Origin: Desulfobacterales bacterium
Lineage (GTDB): Bacteria > Desulfobacterota > Desulfobacteria > Desulfobacterales > UBA11574
Direction of reading: 5' to 3'
NCBI GenBank assembly: GCA_030601485.1
Contig: JAUVTO010000001.1
Coordinates: 1-38,945, forward strand
Length of the DNA: 38,945 nt
Under the pieces are notes generated by a model. The model was not told the DNA's origin and did not search any database. It saw nothing but the letters and a program-made list of their open reading frames with translations. Both the position numbers and the translations under genes were made by a program. This document shows positions 1 through 6,632 of the stretch, one piece after another (position 1 is the first letter of the stretch; each line of letters starts with the position of its first letter).

Positions 1-515
1 CCCATTGATATATTCATCCTGAAGTTATTGGGATTGTGTCTGACATAAGCTTCGACGTAATCTCCTGCAATGATTGCGCGTACATCAGTGAAGTTTTCCA
101 AAAAGGGCTGAATAGCAAAAGGATATGATGATTCAGAAAGAGCCATGAAGCTGTATACGGTTTCAATAGTATCCCACTTGCGTATGCCATAACCGCAGTG
201 CAGGCGGTCCTCCTTGGTTACTACAGAAGCGATTCCAAGCATGTTATATTTATTGATAATATTTATCAGATCCACTCGTCGCGTAATAACGAATGTATGT
301 GGCAACATCCATTTTTTTAAAACAAGAACCTGTGCGGCCTTGGAACGGTTTAATGTTTGTGACAGAGCGGATGGAAAGCAGGAGACGCCTCGTTCAAGAA
401 GATCGATCAGTACAGACTGCTTTAGATGCTTATAGGTCAGCGTGCCCAGAAAAATATCCCCGGCGCCAAGATCATAATATCGTTCCTTGAGTTCCTTACT
501 GCTTCTGATGATCAT
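1..515 (-). CDS. ATP-grasp (RimK-like) protein, 3' end cut by the window edge
   Basis: An open frame with no stop runs from an ATG at 515 off the left end of the window (171 codons visible). Four bases separate it from the upstream ddl stop, and AGGTGA at that stop serves as ribosome binding site, so the two genes are almost certainly co-transcribed. The visible part begins MIIRSSKELKERYYDLGAGD. It later contains DVRAIIAGDYVEAYVRHNP followed by FRMNISMG, which resembles the ATP-grasp segment of RimK/glutathione-synthetase-type ligases, where the Arg and the NxSxGG turn bind nucleotide and metal. A carboxylate-amine ligase is therefore likely, but its substrate cannot be told. The downstream catalytic part lies outside the window. 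Confidence 0.75.
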   Translation of the reverse strand, partial: MIIRSSKELKERYYDLGAGDIFLGTLTYKHLKQSVLIDLLERGVSCFPSALSQTLNRSKAAQVLVLKKWMLPHTFVITRRVDLINIINKYNMLGIASVVTKEDRLHCGYGIRKWDTIETVYSFMALSESSYPFAIQPFLENFTDVRAIIAGDYVEAYVRHNPNNFRMNISM

Positions 516-519
516 TGAA

Positions 520-1464
520 TCACCTGTTTGTTTTGTGCGCCTCAATACTTAATTCGATCAACCGGTCAAGAAGCCTGCTGAAAGAAATACCCGCAGCGTC
601 GGCAGCAAGAGGCAACAGGCTCGTTGCCGTCATGCCTGGAATGGTATTTGTCTCGAGGACAAAGAAATCTTGATTTTTTAGAATCATGTCGGTTCGGCTG
701 TATCCTCTACAGAAGAGGGCGTTATGCGCTATTTTAGCTAATGCCTGTGCCTTTTTGGTCAACGCATCATTAATACGAGCCGGGCATATTTCCTGTGTAG
801 CACCTGCGGTATACTTGGCGGTGTAGTCAAAAAAATCATAGGATTTGTCCGGAATTATTTCTATAATAGGCAATGCTTCTATCTTGTCATTACCAATAAC
901 GCCGCCGGTTAGCTCAATACCATCAATATATGCCTCTATTAACACAGTATCATCATAAGCAAATGCTTCATCAAGCGCATCATTTAATAAATCTATCGAC
1001 TTGACAATGGAAATCCCCACACTGGAACCGCTACCGATCGGCTTTACAACCAGTGGAAGACCCAGCCGCTCTGCACACTTCTCCGGATTTAAGACGTCAT
1101 CACGTTTCATAACCATGTAAGGCGGAACCCGAAGCCCGGATTTTTCATAAAGCTGTTTGGAAACCAGCTTATTCATTCCTATGGCACTTCCGAGAACCCC
1201 CGACCCCTGATAAGGAATTTCAAGAAGGTCCAGTAGGCCCTGAATCGTACCGTCCTCACCCATGGGTCCGTGAAGAATTATAAGTGCGGCATCAATTTTA
1301 GGTGCATCCGCCACCAGTCGCGAAATGTCTGTTTTTGGATCATAGCGGATGATATCGTATTTTTCACTATCAAGGGCCTCATAGACCTGGTCTCCACTTG
1401 CAATGGATACGTCACGTTCAGAAGATATACCACCGGAAAGAAGCGCAAGGGTCAGTTTTTTCAT
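520..1464 (-). CDS. ddl: D-alanine--D-alanine ligase
   Basis: This enzyme joins two D-alanines with ATP in the cytoplasm for peptidoglycan precursors. The 314-residue product has the family hallmarks: GG then SSER at residues 11-17, HGPMGEDG at 65-72, YQGSGVLGSAIGMNK at 85-99 (serine and omega-loop region), and a C-terminal ETNTIPGM metal-binding segment. Length is close to that of E. coli DdlB (306). The frame is open upstream to an ATG at 1554, but I chose the ATG at 1464: AAAGGA lies seven bases upstream, and the protein then starts MKKLTLALLSGG, as relatives do. The ATP-grasp gene follows after four bases, so two ATP-grasp ligases sit in one operon. The usual mur/fts neighbours are absent here. 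Confidence 0.95.
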   Translation of the reverse strand: MKKLTLALLSGGISSERDVSIASGDQVYEALDSEKYDIIRYDPKTDISRLVADAPKIDAALIILHGPMGEDGTIQGLLDLLEIPYQGSGVLGSAIGMNKLVSKQLYEKSGLRVPPYMVMKRDDVLNPEKCAERLGLPLVVKPIGSGSSVGISIVKSIDLLNDALDEAFAYDDTVLIEAYIDGIELTGGVIGNDKIEALPIIEIIPDKSYDFFDYTAKYTAGATQEICPARINDALTKKAQALAKIAHNALFCRGYSRTDMILKNQDFFVLETNTIPGMTATSLLPLAADAAGISFSRLLDRLIELSIEAHKTNR

Positions 1465-1728
1465 CGATTTTCCTTTCAGTTTGTTAAATACTACGGGTTT
1501 AAGAAAGAACAAGTTTGCCATTTTGGGAGTTGAGACACCCGAATGGGAAGGCACGAATACTTAAGGAATATCAAGCAGATTTCGAGTTTTCGTAACGCAA
1601 CCCGGCGAGATGCATCGGCGTTCAACATGTGAAATTATTTTTGAGTGAGCCCTAATGTGCGTTGATTTTAATAAATGATATTTGATGGTCTCGTGATGAA
1701 TTCAAGTTTTAATGAATTCATAATATTT

Positions 1729-2214
1729 CTATGACTTGAAAATTTGTTCTTTAAATTTGTTATATTCATCAAGGGTTATGAGATTGTTTTCAAGCAGGCG
1801 GACCAGTTCGGAAAACTCCCTGTTGTGAATTACATCCGGGTCTTCCAGTTGTTTAAATTGTCCGGATGAAGCAGTACCCAAAGCGGCAGGGTCATTTGAT
1901 CCGCTGATTTTTAAAGATGCAAGTCCTCCTAATAAATTGACTTCAACTGTTCTACCGCTAAACCGATTAGAGTTAAGAATCTCCCGAAGCGTCTTACCTT
2001 CCATTTTCATACGCTTATAAAAATGATAGGCTGAAGCAAGGATGGCAACAGTACCGCCAATAAAAATCCATAGCATGTAATTTATAATACCACGGAAAAA
2101 AATGACAAGCAGGACCAATCCTGTAATCAAAGCAACATGGAGAACCAGAATAAAATATGCTATCAAAACACTTTTAAGATGACTTTCCTCTTTTTCTTTT
2201 TTATTTAACGCCAT
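1729..2214 (-). CDS. two-helix membrane protein with SHOCT-like C-terminus
   Basis: Not recognised as a named gene. The 161-residue product starts with a charged stretch (KKEKEESH), followed by two hydrophobic helices at about residues 14-40 and 46-66. A soluble tail of about 95 residues follows. The last 30 residues (LVRLLENNLITLDEYNKFKE) match the short SHOCT-type pattern (leucine-rich helix, G/N-x-IT-x-EE/DEY, then K), often found at the end of small bacterial membrane proteins and linked to oligomerisation. It stands alone between ddl and the DUF1992 gene, with more than 100 bp on either side. Function unknown. Confidence 0.7.
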   Translation of the reverse strand: MALNKKEKEESHLKSVLIAYFILVLHVALITGLVLLVIFFRGIINYMLWIFIGGTVAILASAYHFYKRMKMEGKTLREILNSNRFSGRTVEVNLLGGLASLKISGSNDPAALGTASSGQFKQLEDPDVIHNREFSELVRLLENNLITLDEYNKFKEQIFKS

Positions 2215-2337
2215 AAAATATCTCGGGATTTATATCCTGCTATAAGCGGGAAAAATAAAAGGGTTTTTAAGCTTAATTTTAATGCTACGATACATGAATT
2301 TGACAGTTTAGTAAAGGGTCACGTCGACATTTTGATT

Positions 2338-2721
2338 TCAGCACGTTTTAGAAGTTCCAAATCGTTCTATTAATTTTTCCGTATATACTTGGGGCATTTC
2401 ATGAGCAATTAATGTATCTCGGGTTGAGTTTAACTTCATGATTAAAAAGTTCAATTTCTTTAATATACGGTATTTTTCAGAAGTTTCCTGCATCCCTACC
2501 AACAGGTCTTCGGTTTGTTTAATTTCCTTTTTCAATTTAATCTCAACCGGGACACAGTCTGCATTTTTTAATATTTTATAAGCCAGACGCAGTTCTTCGG
2601 AAACAAAACGGTTATCCTCAAACGCCAGGGGCTTTCCGGAACCGGGCAAGTTTTCAAATTCACCCCTTTTCTGGGCCTTTAAAATCCGTTCTTCAACAAT
2701 TTTTTCAAACCCGTAAAGCAT
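2338..2721 (-). CDS. DUF1992 (DnaJ-homologue C28-like, YhdN) protein
   Basis: The 127-residue protein matches DUF1992, a small domain found alone in bacteria (YhdN) and in the DNAJC28 family. The key segment is RGEFENLPGSGKPLAFEDN, then LRLAYKILKNADCVPVEIKLKKEI, where the GSGKPL and LRxxYxxLKNA patterns are diagnostic. Despite the family name it has no J domain. The biochemical role is not established. The frame extends to a TTG at 2745, but the ATG at 2721 aligns better with relatives and neither start has a good ribosome binding site, so the start is uncertain by eight codons. Confidence 0.8.
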   Translation of the reverse strand: MLYGFEKIVEERILKAQKRGEFENLPGSGKPLAFEDNRFVSEELRLAYKILKNADCVPVEIKLKKEIKQTEDLLVGMQETSEKYRILKKLNFLIMKLNSTRDTLIAHEMPQVYTEKLIERFGTSKTC

Positions 2722-2789
2722 AGCTAAACTTTTTTCTTTTTCCAAATAAAAAAGTGCATTACTTTAATAGTATAGGAATTTCCTTTTTT

Positions 2790-2905
2790 GGACACAGATG
2801 AACACAGATTATCAAGATTCTTAAATTGCAAAACAACAATATTATCTGTGTATACCTGCCCGCTTGTGCCTCGCATGGCAGGCGGTTCTGCGAAAATCTG
2901 CGTCC
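2790..2905. repeat. imperfect inverted repeat with CACAGAT-type ends
   Basis: A non-coding stretch begins GGACACAGATGAACACAGAT and ends AATCTGCGTCC, so its ends are inverted copies. An internal hairpin CCTGCC...GGCAGG lies at 2855-2882. The CACAGATGAACACAGATT wording is one I associate with dispersed intergenic repeats in deltaproteobacterial genomes. It is the only copy in this window, so the family assignment is inference. Confidence 0.45.
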
Positions 2906-2965
2906 TATTTAACTTGAAAACGATATAATACAACCCACTGTCTTTCTTTTCAAGCTGTAAAAAAG

Positions 2966-2996
2966 AAAAAAGGCCCCTATGATAATATCAGAGACC
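2966..2996 (-). terminator. probable intrinsic terminator of the tRNA gene
   Basis: On the minus strand, GGTCTCTGAT pairs (with G-T wobbles and a small bulge) with ATCATAGGGGCC and is followed by TTTTTT. It starts 17 bases after the tRNA CCA end. Confidence 0.6.
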
Positions 2997-3012
2997 TAAT
3001 TTTAATCAAAAC

Positions 3013-3089
3013 TGGTGGCGATGCAGGGAATCGAACCCCGGACACTGCGGATATGAGCCGCATGCTCTGACCGTCTGAGCTACATCGCC
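3013..3089 (-). tRNA. tRNA with CAT anticodon, probably elongator tRNA-Met
   Basis: 77 nt including an encoded CCA. The acceptor stem GGCGATG/CATCGCC pairs fully. The D arm is GCTC...GAGC, the anticodon stem TGCGG/CCGCA with loop CTCATAT, and the T arm CGGGG TTCGATT CCCTG. GTAGCTCAG at the start resembles elongator tRNA-Met. The acceptor stem lacks the unpaired first base of initiator tRNA. A CAT anticodon could also be the isoleucine tRNA that TilS (encoded at 20458) modifies to lysidine. I lean to Met but cannot exclude tRNA-Ile2. Confidence 0.95.
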
Positions 3090-3094
3090 AGGAT

Positions 3095-3235
3095 GAGACC
3101 TTGCAAAACGCCCCCTTTTGCCCAATTCCTACGTCAGGCTCAAATTTTAATCCTCAAAATACTCAATGTATTCCTGTGGTTAAAATTTTCGCCTTCCTTG
3201 GTCTTGAACAAAATTGAACGTTTTTCAAAGGTCTC
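3095..3235. repeat. palindromic intergenic element, family A copy 1
   Basis: A 141-bp element with terminal inverted repeats GAGACCTTGCAAAACG and CGTTTTTCAAAGGTCTC. A middle stem is formed by AAATTTTAATCC against GGTTAAAATTTT, and AATAC/GTATT makes the tip. The whole unit can fold into one long hairpin. Near-identical and diverged copies lie at 35708-35853 and 38805-38945. It has no open frame. The remaining sequence up to the next gene at 3414 shows nothing further. Confidence 0.85.
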
Positions 3236-3413
3236 AGGATAAATCTTAAAATTTTTTAAACACAGAATCAATATGCAGTCGTGTTGCATAAAATTTTTTA
3301 GCATATTTACACAACAGGCTTTTAAATTTTTGGATCGAACTCTCTAACAGCTTACTTTTGTTTAGTCAAGTTATAAAATCGCTTTGTGATGTTAAGCAGA
3401 TTTTAGGCATCGA

Positions 3414-4964
3414 TTATTGTGGAATCGATCCCTCGGCCTCAATAGCAAATTCTTCCAGATTGGTCGGCAGATTGCTGAATACAATCATAAACGGCAACTC
3501 TTGGCCGGGTTTAACCCGTATATTGGATTTATTATCACCAAGGCGATTTGACAGTCGCTTTTTAATCGCTGAAAGCTCCAGATTAGAAAGTTCAATATCT
3601 GACAAAACATTTCCGCAAAAGACAGTCTCTTTCTGAACAAGAATTTTTCCTTTTGTATACAGTTTCCCGGTTACCCTGATATAACTGCGGGCATCTGAAT
3701 ATTCATTTTTGATTTTACCGGTTATCGCAAAAAGCTTTCCTGCTTTGGCATTTTTTACAAATGCACTATCAACATCTAACGTATCTATCTTGAGATTGCC
3801 GGCCGGATCCGAAATTTGGGGTTTAAAATATTCGCTGACAAAAGGAATTTCAATATTCATAGAGTCAAGCAAAACATAAATGCCGTAACAACCGCCTCCC
3901 AAAAGCACCAAGATCAGCAAGACAATCAACGGCTTGCTGATCCGTTTTTTCACAGCAGGTTTTGCCGCTGCTACCACCGGTTGCACATCAACAATCTCCT
4001 CTTCTGATAAATCATCCTGGTCGGTATCTTCAATTGCAAATTTTTGCTCTATCTCTTCTGTTTCAGAAAATTCGACGGTTTCGAGTTTATCTGCCGCCGA
4101 TTCAATCTCATCAAGTTCAGTTCCTAATGTCTCTTCCAGCAAAGGAGAATCGACGGGTTCCGCCTTCTCTTCGGCCTCCTCTTCTTCTGTTTCAAACATC
4201 TTCTCTATATCTGATAAATCAATCTCTTCCAATGCTTCGGGGTCGACGCTCGCCCCAACATCCTCGGGAACCTTTTCAATTTCGGGTTCCATATCCGTAT
4301 CCAATTCAAGCTCAAGTTCTTCCGGCTCTATCCCGTCTTTTTCCTCAGTTGCCGGTTCTTCTAAATCGAGCAACTCCTCTATATCCGACAGATCGAGTTC
4401 ATCTGGTTCTTCGATCTTTGCTTCCGCCTCCACATGCTCAGGTGCCTTTTCAGGTTCGGGCTCCAGATCCAGTTCGAAATCTTCAATGGCTTCATCCGCA
4501 TCACCTTGTTTTTCCGGAACTTGCGTTATATCCAGCAGCTCTTCCATGTCCGACAGATCGAGTTCGTCCGGTTCCCCGATCTTTGCTTCCGCTTCGACAT
4601 GCTCAGTGGGTTTTTCAGGTTCGGGCTCCAGATCCAGATCCAGTTCGAAATCTTCAATGGCTTCATCCGCATCACCTTGTTTTTCCGGAACTTCTTCCTC
4701 TGCAAACAATTTTTCCAGGTCCGGCAAATCAAGTTCACCGAACTCTGAGTCATCCAATTGGCCGGTTTCAGAGTCTTCAGTTTCTTGTTCAAATTCAAGG
4801 TCTGAGATCTTTTCATCCGGTTTTTTAACTTCTTCCGGGGGCGCAGGTGGATAGGCGATAAAAACTTCTTTACATTTTGAGCATCGAACTTTGGAGCCCT
4901 CTGGTTTTAGAAGACTTTCATTTAAATTGAAACTGGCGTTACATGCCTTACAGGTAATAATCAT
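3414..4964 (-). CDS. MJ0042 zinc-ribbon, acidic-repeat, DUF3426 membrane protein
   Basis: The 516-residue protein has four parts. The first is an N-terminal zinc ribbon (C5, C8, C28, C31; MJ0042 type). The second, about residues 45-330, is an extremely acidic low-complexity region. The third is one transmembrane helix at about 345-366 (LIVLLILVLLGGGCYGIYVL), after a basic KKR. The fourth is a C-terminal DUF3426-like domain that would lie in the periplasm. Within the acidic part, LDLPDLEKLF, LDLSDMEELL, LDLSDIEELL and IDLSDIEKMF recur at residues 78, 135, 190 and 248. It starts 15 bases after the hpt stop and ends the mnmG-dnaJ-hpt run. Related zinc-ribbon/DUF3426 proteins are common in deltaproteobacteria, with no known function. 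A scaffold that binds partners through the repeated motif is inference. Confidence 0.85.
   Translation of the reverse strand: MIITCKACNASFNLNESLLKPEGSKVRCSKCKEVFIAYPPAPPEEVKKPDEKISDLEFEQETEDSETGQLDDSEFGELDLPDLEKLFAEEEVPEKQGDADEAIEDFELDLDLEPEPEKPTEHVEAEAKIGEPDELDLSDMEELLDITQVPEKQGDADEAIEDFELDLEPEPEKAPEHVEAEAKIEEPDELDLSDIEELLDLEEPATEEKDGIEPEELELELDTDMEPEIEKVPEDVGASVDPEALEEIDLSDIEKMFETEEEEAEEKAEPVDSPLLEETLGTELDEIESAADKLETVEFSETEEIEQKFAIEDTDQDDLSEEEIVDVQPVVAAAKPAVKKRISKPLIVLLILVLLGGGCYGIYVLLDSMNIEIPFVSEYFKPQISDPAGNLKIDTLDVDSAFVKNAKAGKLFAITGKIKNEYSDARSYIRVTGKLYTKGKILVQKETVFCGNVLSDIELSNLELSAIKKRLSNRLGDNKSNIRVKPGQELPFMIVFSNLPTNLEEFAIEAEGSIPQ
4384..4693. repeat. in-frame tandem repeat, period 165 bp
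   Basis: Two nearly identical blocks (4384-4522 and 4549-4693) lie 165 bp, or 55 codons, apart inside the acidic zinc-ribbon gene. The second carries six extra bases (one extra Asp-Leu pair). Their high DNA identity suggests a recent duplication and a site where copy number could change without breaking the frame. Confidence 0.85.
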
Positions 4965-4979
4965 AGTTTACCCCACCGC

Positions 4980-5498
4980 TTATAATTTTAGGTGATAAAT
5001 CCCCGCTAAATATCTATAGTCTTCATTATAATCGAGTCCATAACCCACAAGAAATCCTTCAGCCACTTCATGGCAGGCATAGTCGATTTTAATGTTTGTA
5101 TCACGGCGTTCGTGTTTGTTAATCAGGGCACAAATTTTAACAGTTTTCGGATTAAAAGTTTTTAAATAATCGATGAGATAAGATAAAGTCAAGCCTGTAT
5201 CAACAATGTCTTCTACAAGCAGTACGTCTTTATTATTAACATCAATCTCAATTTCTTTTGTTAAACGGATGTTCCCTGATGATGAAACGCCGGAACCGTA
5301 GCTGCATGCCCGTATGAAATCAAGTTTAACCGGTATGGTAAGATGCCGCACAAGATCAGATAAAAAGACGAACGCTCCTTTTAAGATCCCGATTAGAATA
5401 AGCTCATGGCCCTGATAGTCAGATGAAATTTTGTGCGCAACCCGGGCGACCATATTGTCGATATCATTTTTATTCAAAACAGGAATAAGTTCAGGCAT
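4980..5498 (-). CDS. hpt: hypoxanthine phosphoribosyltransferase
   Basis: This purine-salvage enzyme transfers the phosphoribosyl group of PRPP to hypoxanthine/guanine to give IMP/GMP. The PRPP-binding motif VLLVEDIVDTGLTL is at residues 92-104. Upstream are ILKGAF at 38-43, which forms the cis-peptide diphosphate-binding loop, and FIRACSYGSG, which forms the flexible lid. Near the C-terminus, LVGYGLDYNEDYR is the base-binding segment. The 172-residue length is normal. It lies between the dnaJ-like gene and the zinc-ribbon gene, with only 15 bases before the latter. Confidence 0.96.
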   Translation of the reverse strand: MPELIPVLNKNDIDNMVARVAHKISSDYQGHELILIGILKGAFVFLSDLVRHLTIPVKLDFIRACSYGSGVSSSGNIRLTKEIEIDVNNKDVLLVEDIVDTGLTLSYLIDYLKTFNPKTVKICALINKHERRDTNIKIDYACHEVAEGFLVGYGLDYNEDYRYLAGIYHLKL

Positions 5499-5642
5499 AA
5501 TCAGATATTATGAATATTCAGGACTTGGTTAAGCCGCGAAGGTATTAACTTGCTATTTCCCCGCTCAACCCTTTTCACTCAGCCGGTCAATCTTTCCTTA
5601 ATTTTAAGCTTTTTAGTCACTCTTGTCAATAAATTTAATTCC

Positions 5643-6557
5643 TTACAGGCCAATCTCTGCCAGCTGTTCAATCAGCTTTTTTTGCTTTTTGGTAAGCTTT
5701 ACCGGCATGTTTACCTGGATATAGACATAAAGATTCCCCTTGTCTTTACCATGCATATGGGGAAGTCCGTGTCCTGAAAGACGCATCTTGGTTTTGTGTT
5801 TTGTTCCCGGAGGTATTTTCAAGCTTAACTCTTTTTTGCTGAGTGTGGGAACAGAAATGCTTGATCCGAGGAGCGCCTCGCTCAGTTTTATCTCTCTATG
5901 CATATAAAGATCATACCCTTTAGAATCATAAACTTTATCACCCAGCACTTTGGACTGGATGTACAGATCTCCGGGAGGGCCTCCATATGGGTCCGGATCA
6001 CCCTTTCCTGCAACACGAAGTTTCTTTCCGGATATCATTCCTTTTGGGATCTTTACCGTAATTTTTTCGCTACGCCCCTGATGTTGATATGATACTGTTT
6101 TACTTGTTCCTGTTGCTACCTCCTCTAATGTTAGGGGCAACTCATATATTAGATCTGCTCCTTTTGACCGGGCCTTGCGGGGCCTCTGATAACCGTCAAA
6201 CGGAGTTCCGCCTCCGAAGGAAAACCGCATGCCGCTACCCCGGCCGGAAAAACTTCGGGTTTTTCCAAACAACTCGCTGAATATATTGTCAAAGTCGAAT
6301 CCTTTAAAGATATCTTCCTGTGAAAAACGCTGCTGGAATCCTGCGGCACCGAACGTATCATACTGTTTGCGTTTCTCCTCGTCACTCAGAACAGCATAAG
6401 CTTCACTTATTGTTTTGAATTTTTCTTCATCGCTTTTATTCCCTTTTGTATGGTCGGGATGATACTTCATTGCAAGCTTTCGATAAGATTTCTTAATATC
6501 CTCTTTGGAAGCGTTTTTATTTACGCCGAGTGTTTTATAATAATCTGTTTCAGACAT
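5643..6557 (-). CDS. DnaJ-class co-chaperone of CbpA type (no zinc domain)
   Basis: A co-chaperone that stimulates DnaK ATPase through its J domain. The 304-residue protein has the J domain at residues 4-70 with HPD at 33-35, a Gly/Phe-rich linker to about 120, then the two-part C-terminal substrate-binding domain. The CxxCxGxG zinc repeats of true DnaJ are absent, so it is CbpA-like. The start is the ATG at 6557, preceded by GAGGTG at eight bases; a TTG two codons upstream is less likely. Its partner grpE-dnaK lies 10 kb away. It follows mnmG by 75 bp and precedes hpt. Confidence 0.92.
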   Translation of the reverse strand: MSETDYYKTLGVNKNASKEDIKKSYRKLAMKYHPDHTKGNKSDEEKFKTISEAYAVLSDEEKRKQYDTFGAAGFQQRFSQEDIFKGFDFDNIFSELFGKTRSFSGRGSGMRFSFGGGTPFDGYQRPRKARSKGADLIYELPLTLEEVATGTSKTVSYQHQGRSEKITVKIPKGMISGKKLRVAGKGDPDPYGGPPGDLYIQSKVLGDKVYDSKGYDLYMHREIKLSEALLGSSISVPTLSKKELSLKIPPGTKHKTKMRLSGHGLPHMHGKDKGNLYVYIQVNMPVKLTKKQKKLIEQLAEIGL

Positions 6558-6632
6558 CCCCAAATCACCTCAATTTTATAGTATACTTTTATGACACATG
6601 ACACATCAAAATAAGTTGAAAATCATTAGGTG

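Noticed and set aside
214..490. Plus-strand frames at the left edge
   Set aside because: They lie opposite the truncated ATP-grasp frame, which has ATP-grasp motifs and an overlapping ribosome binding site at the ddl stop.
3934..4854. Long plus-strand frames rich in Ser across the acidic zinc-ribbon gene
   Set aside because: They are the complement of Glu/Asp/Leu-rich repeats; low-complexity Ser/Pro text with no family match, no ribosome binding site, and the opposite strand has clear domains.
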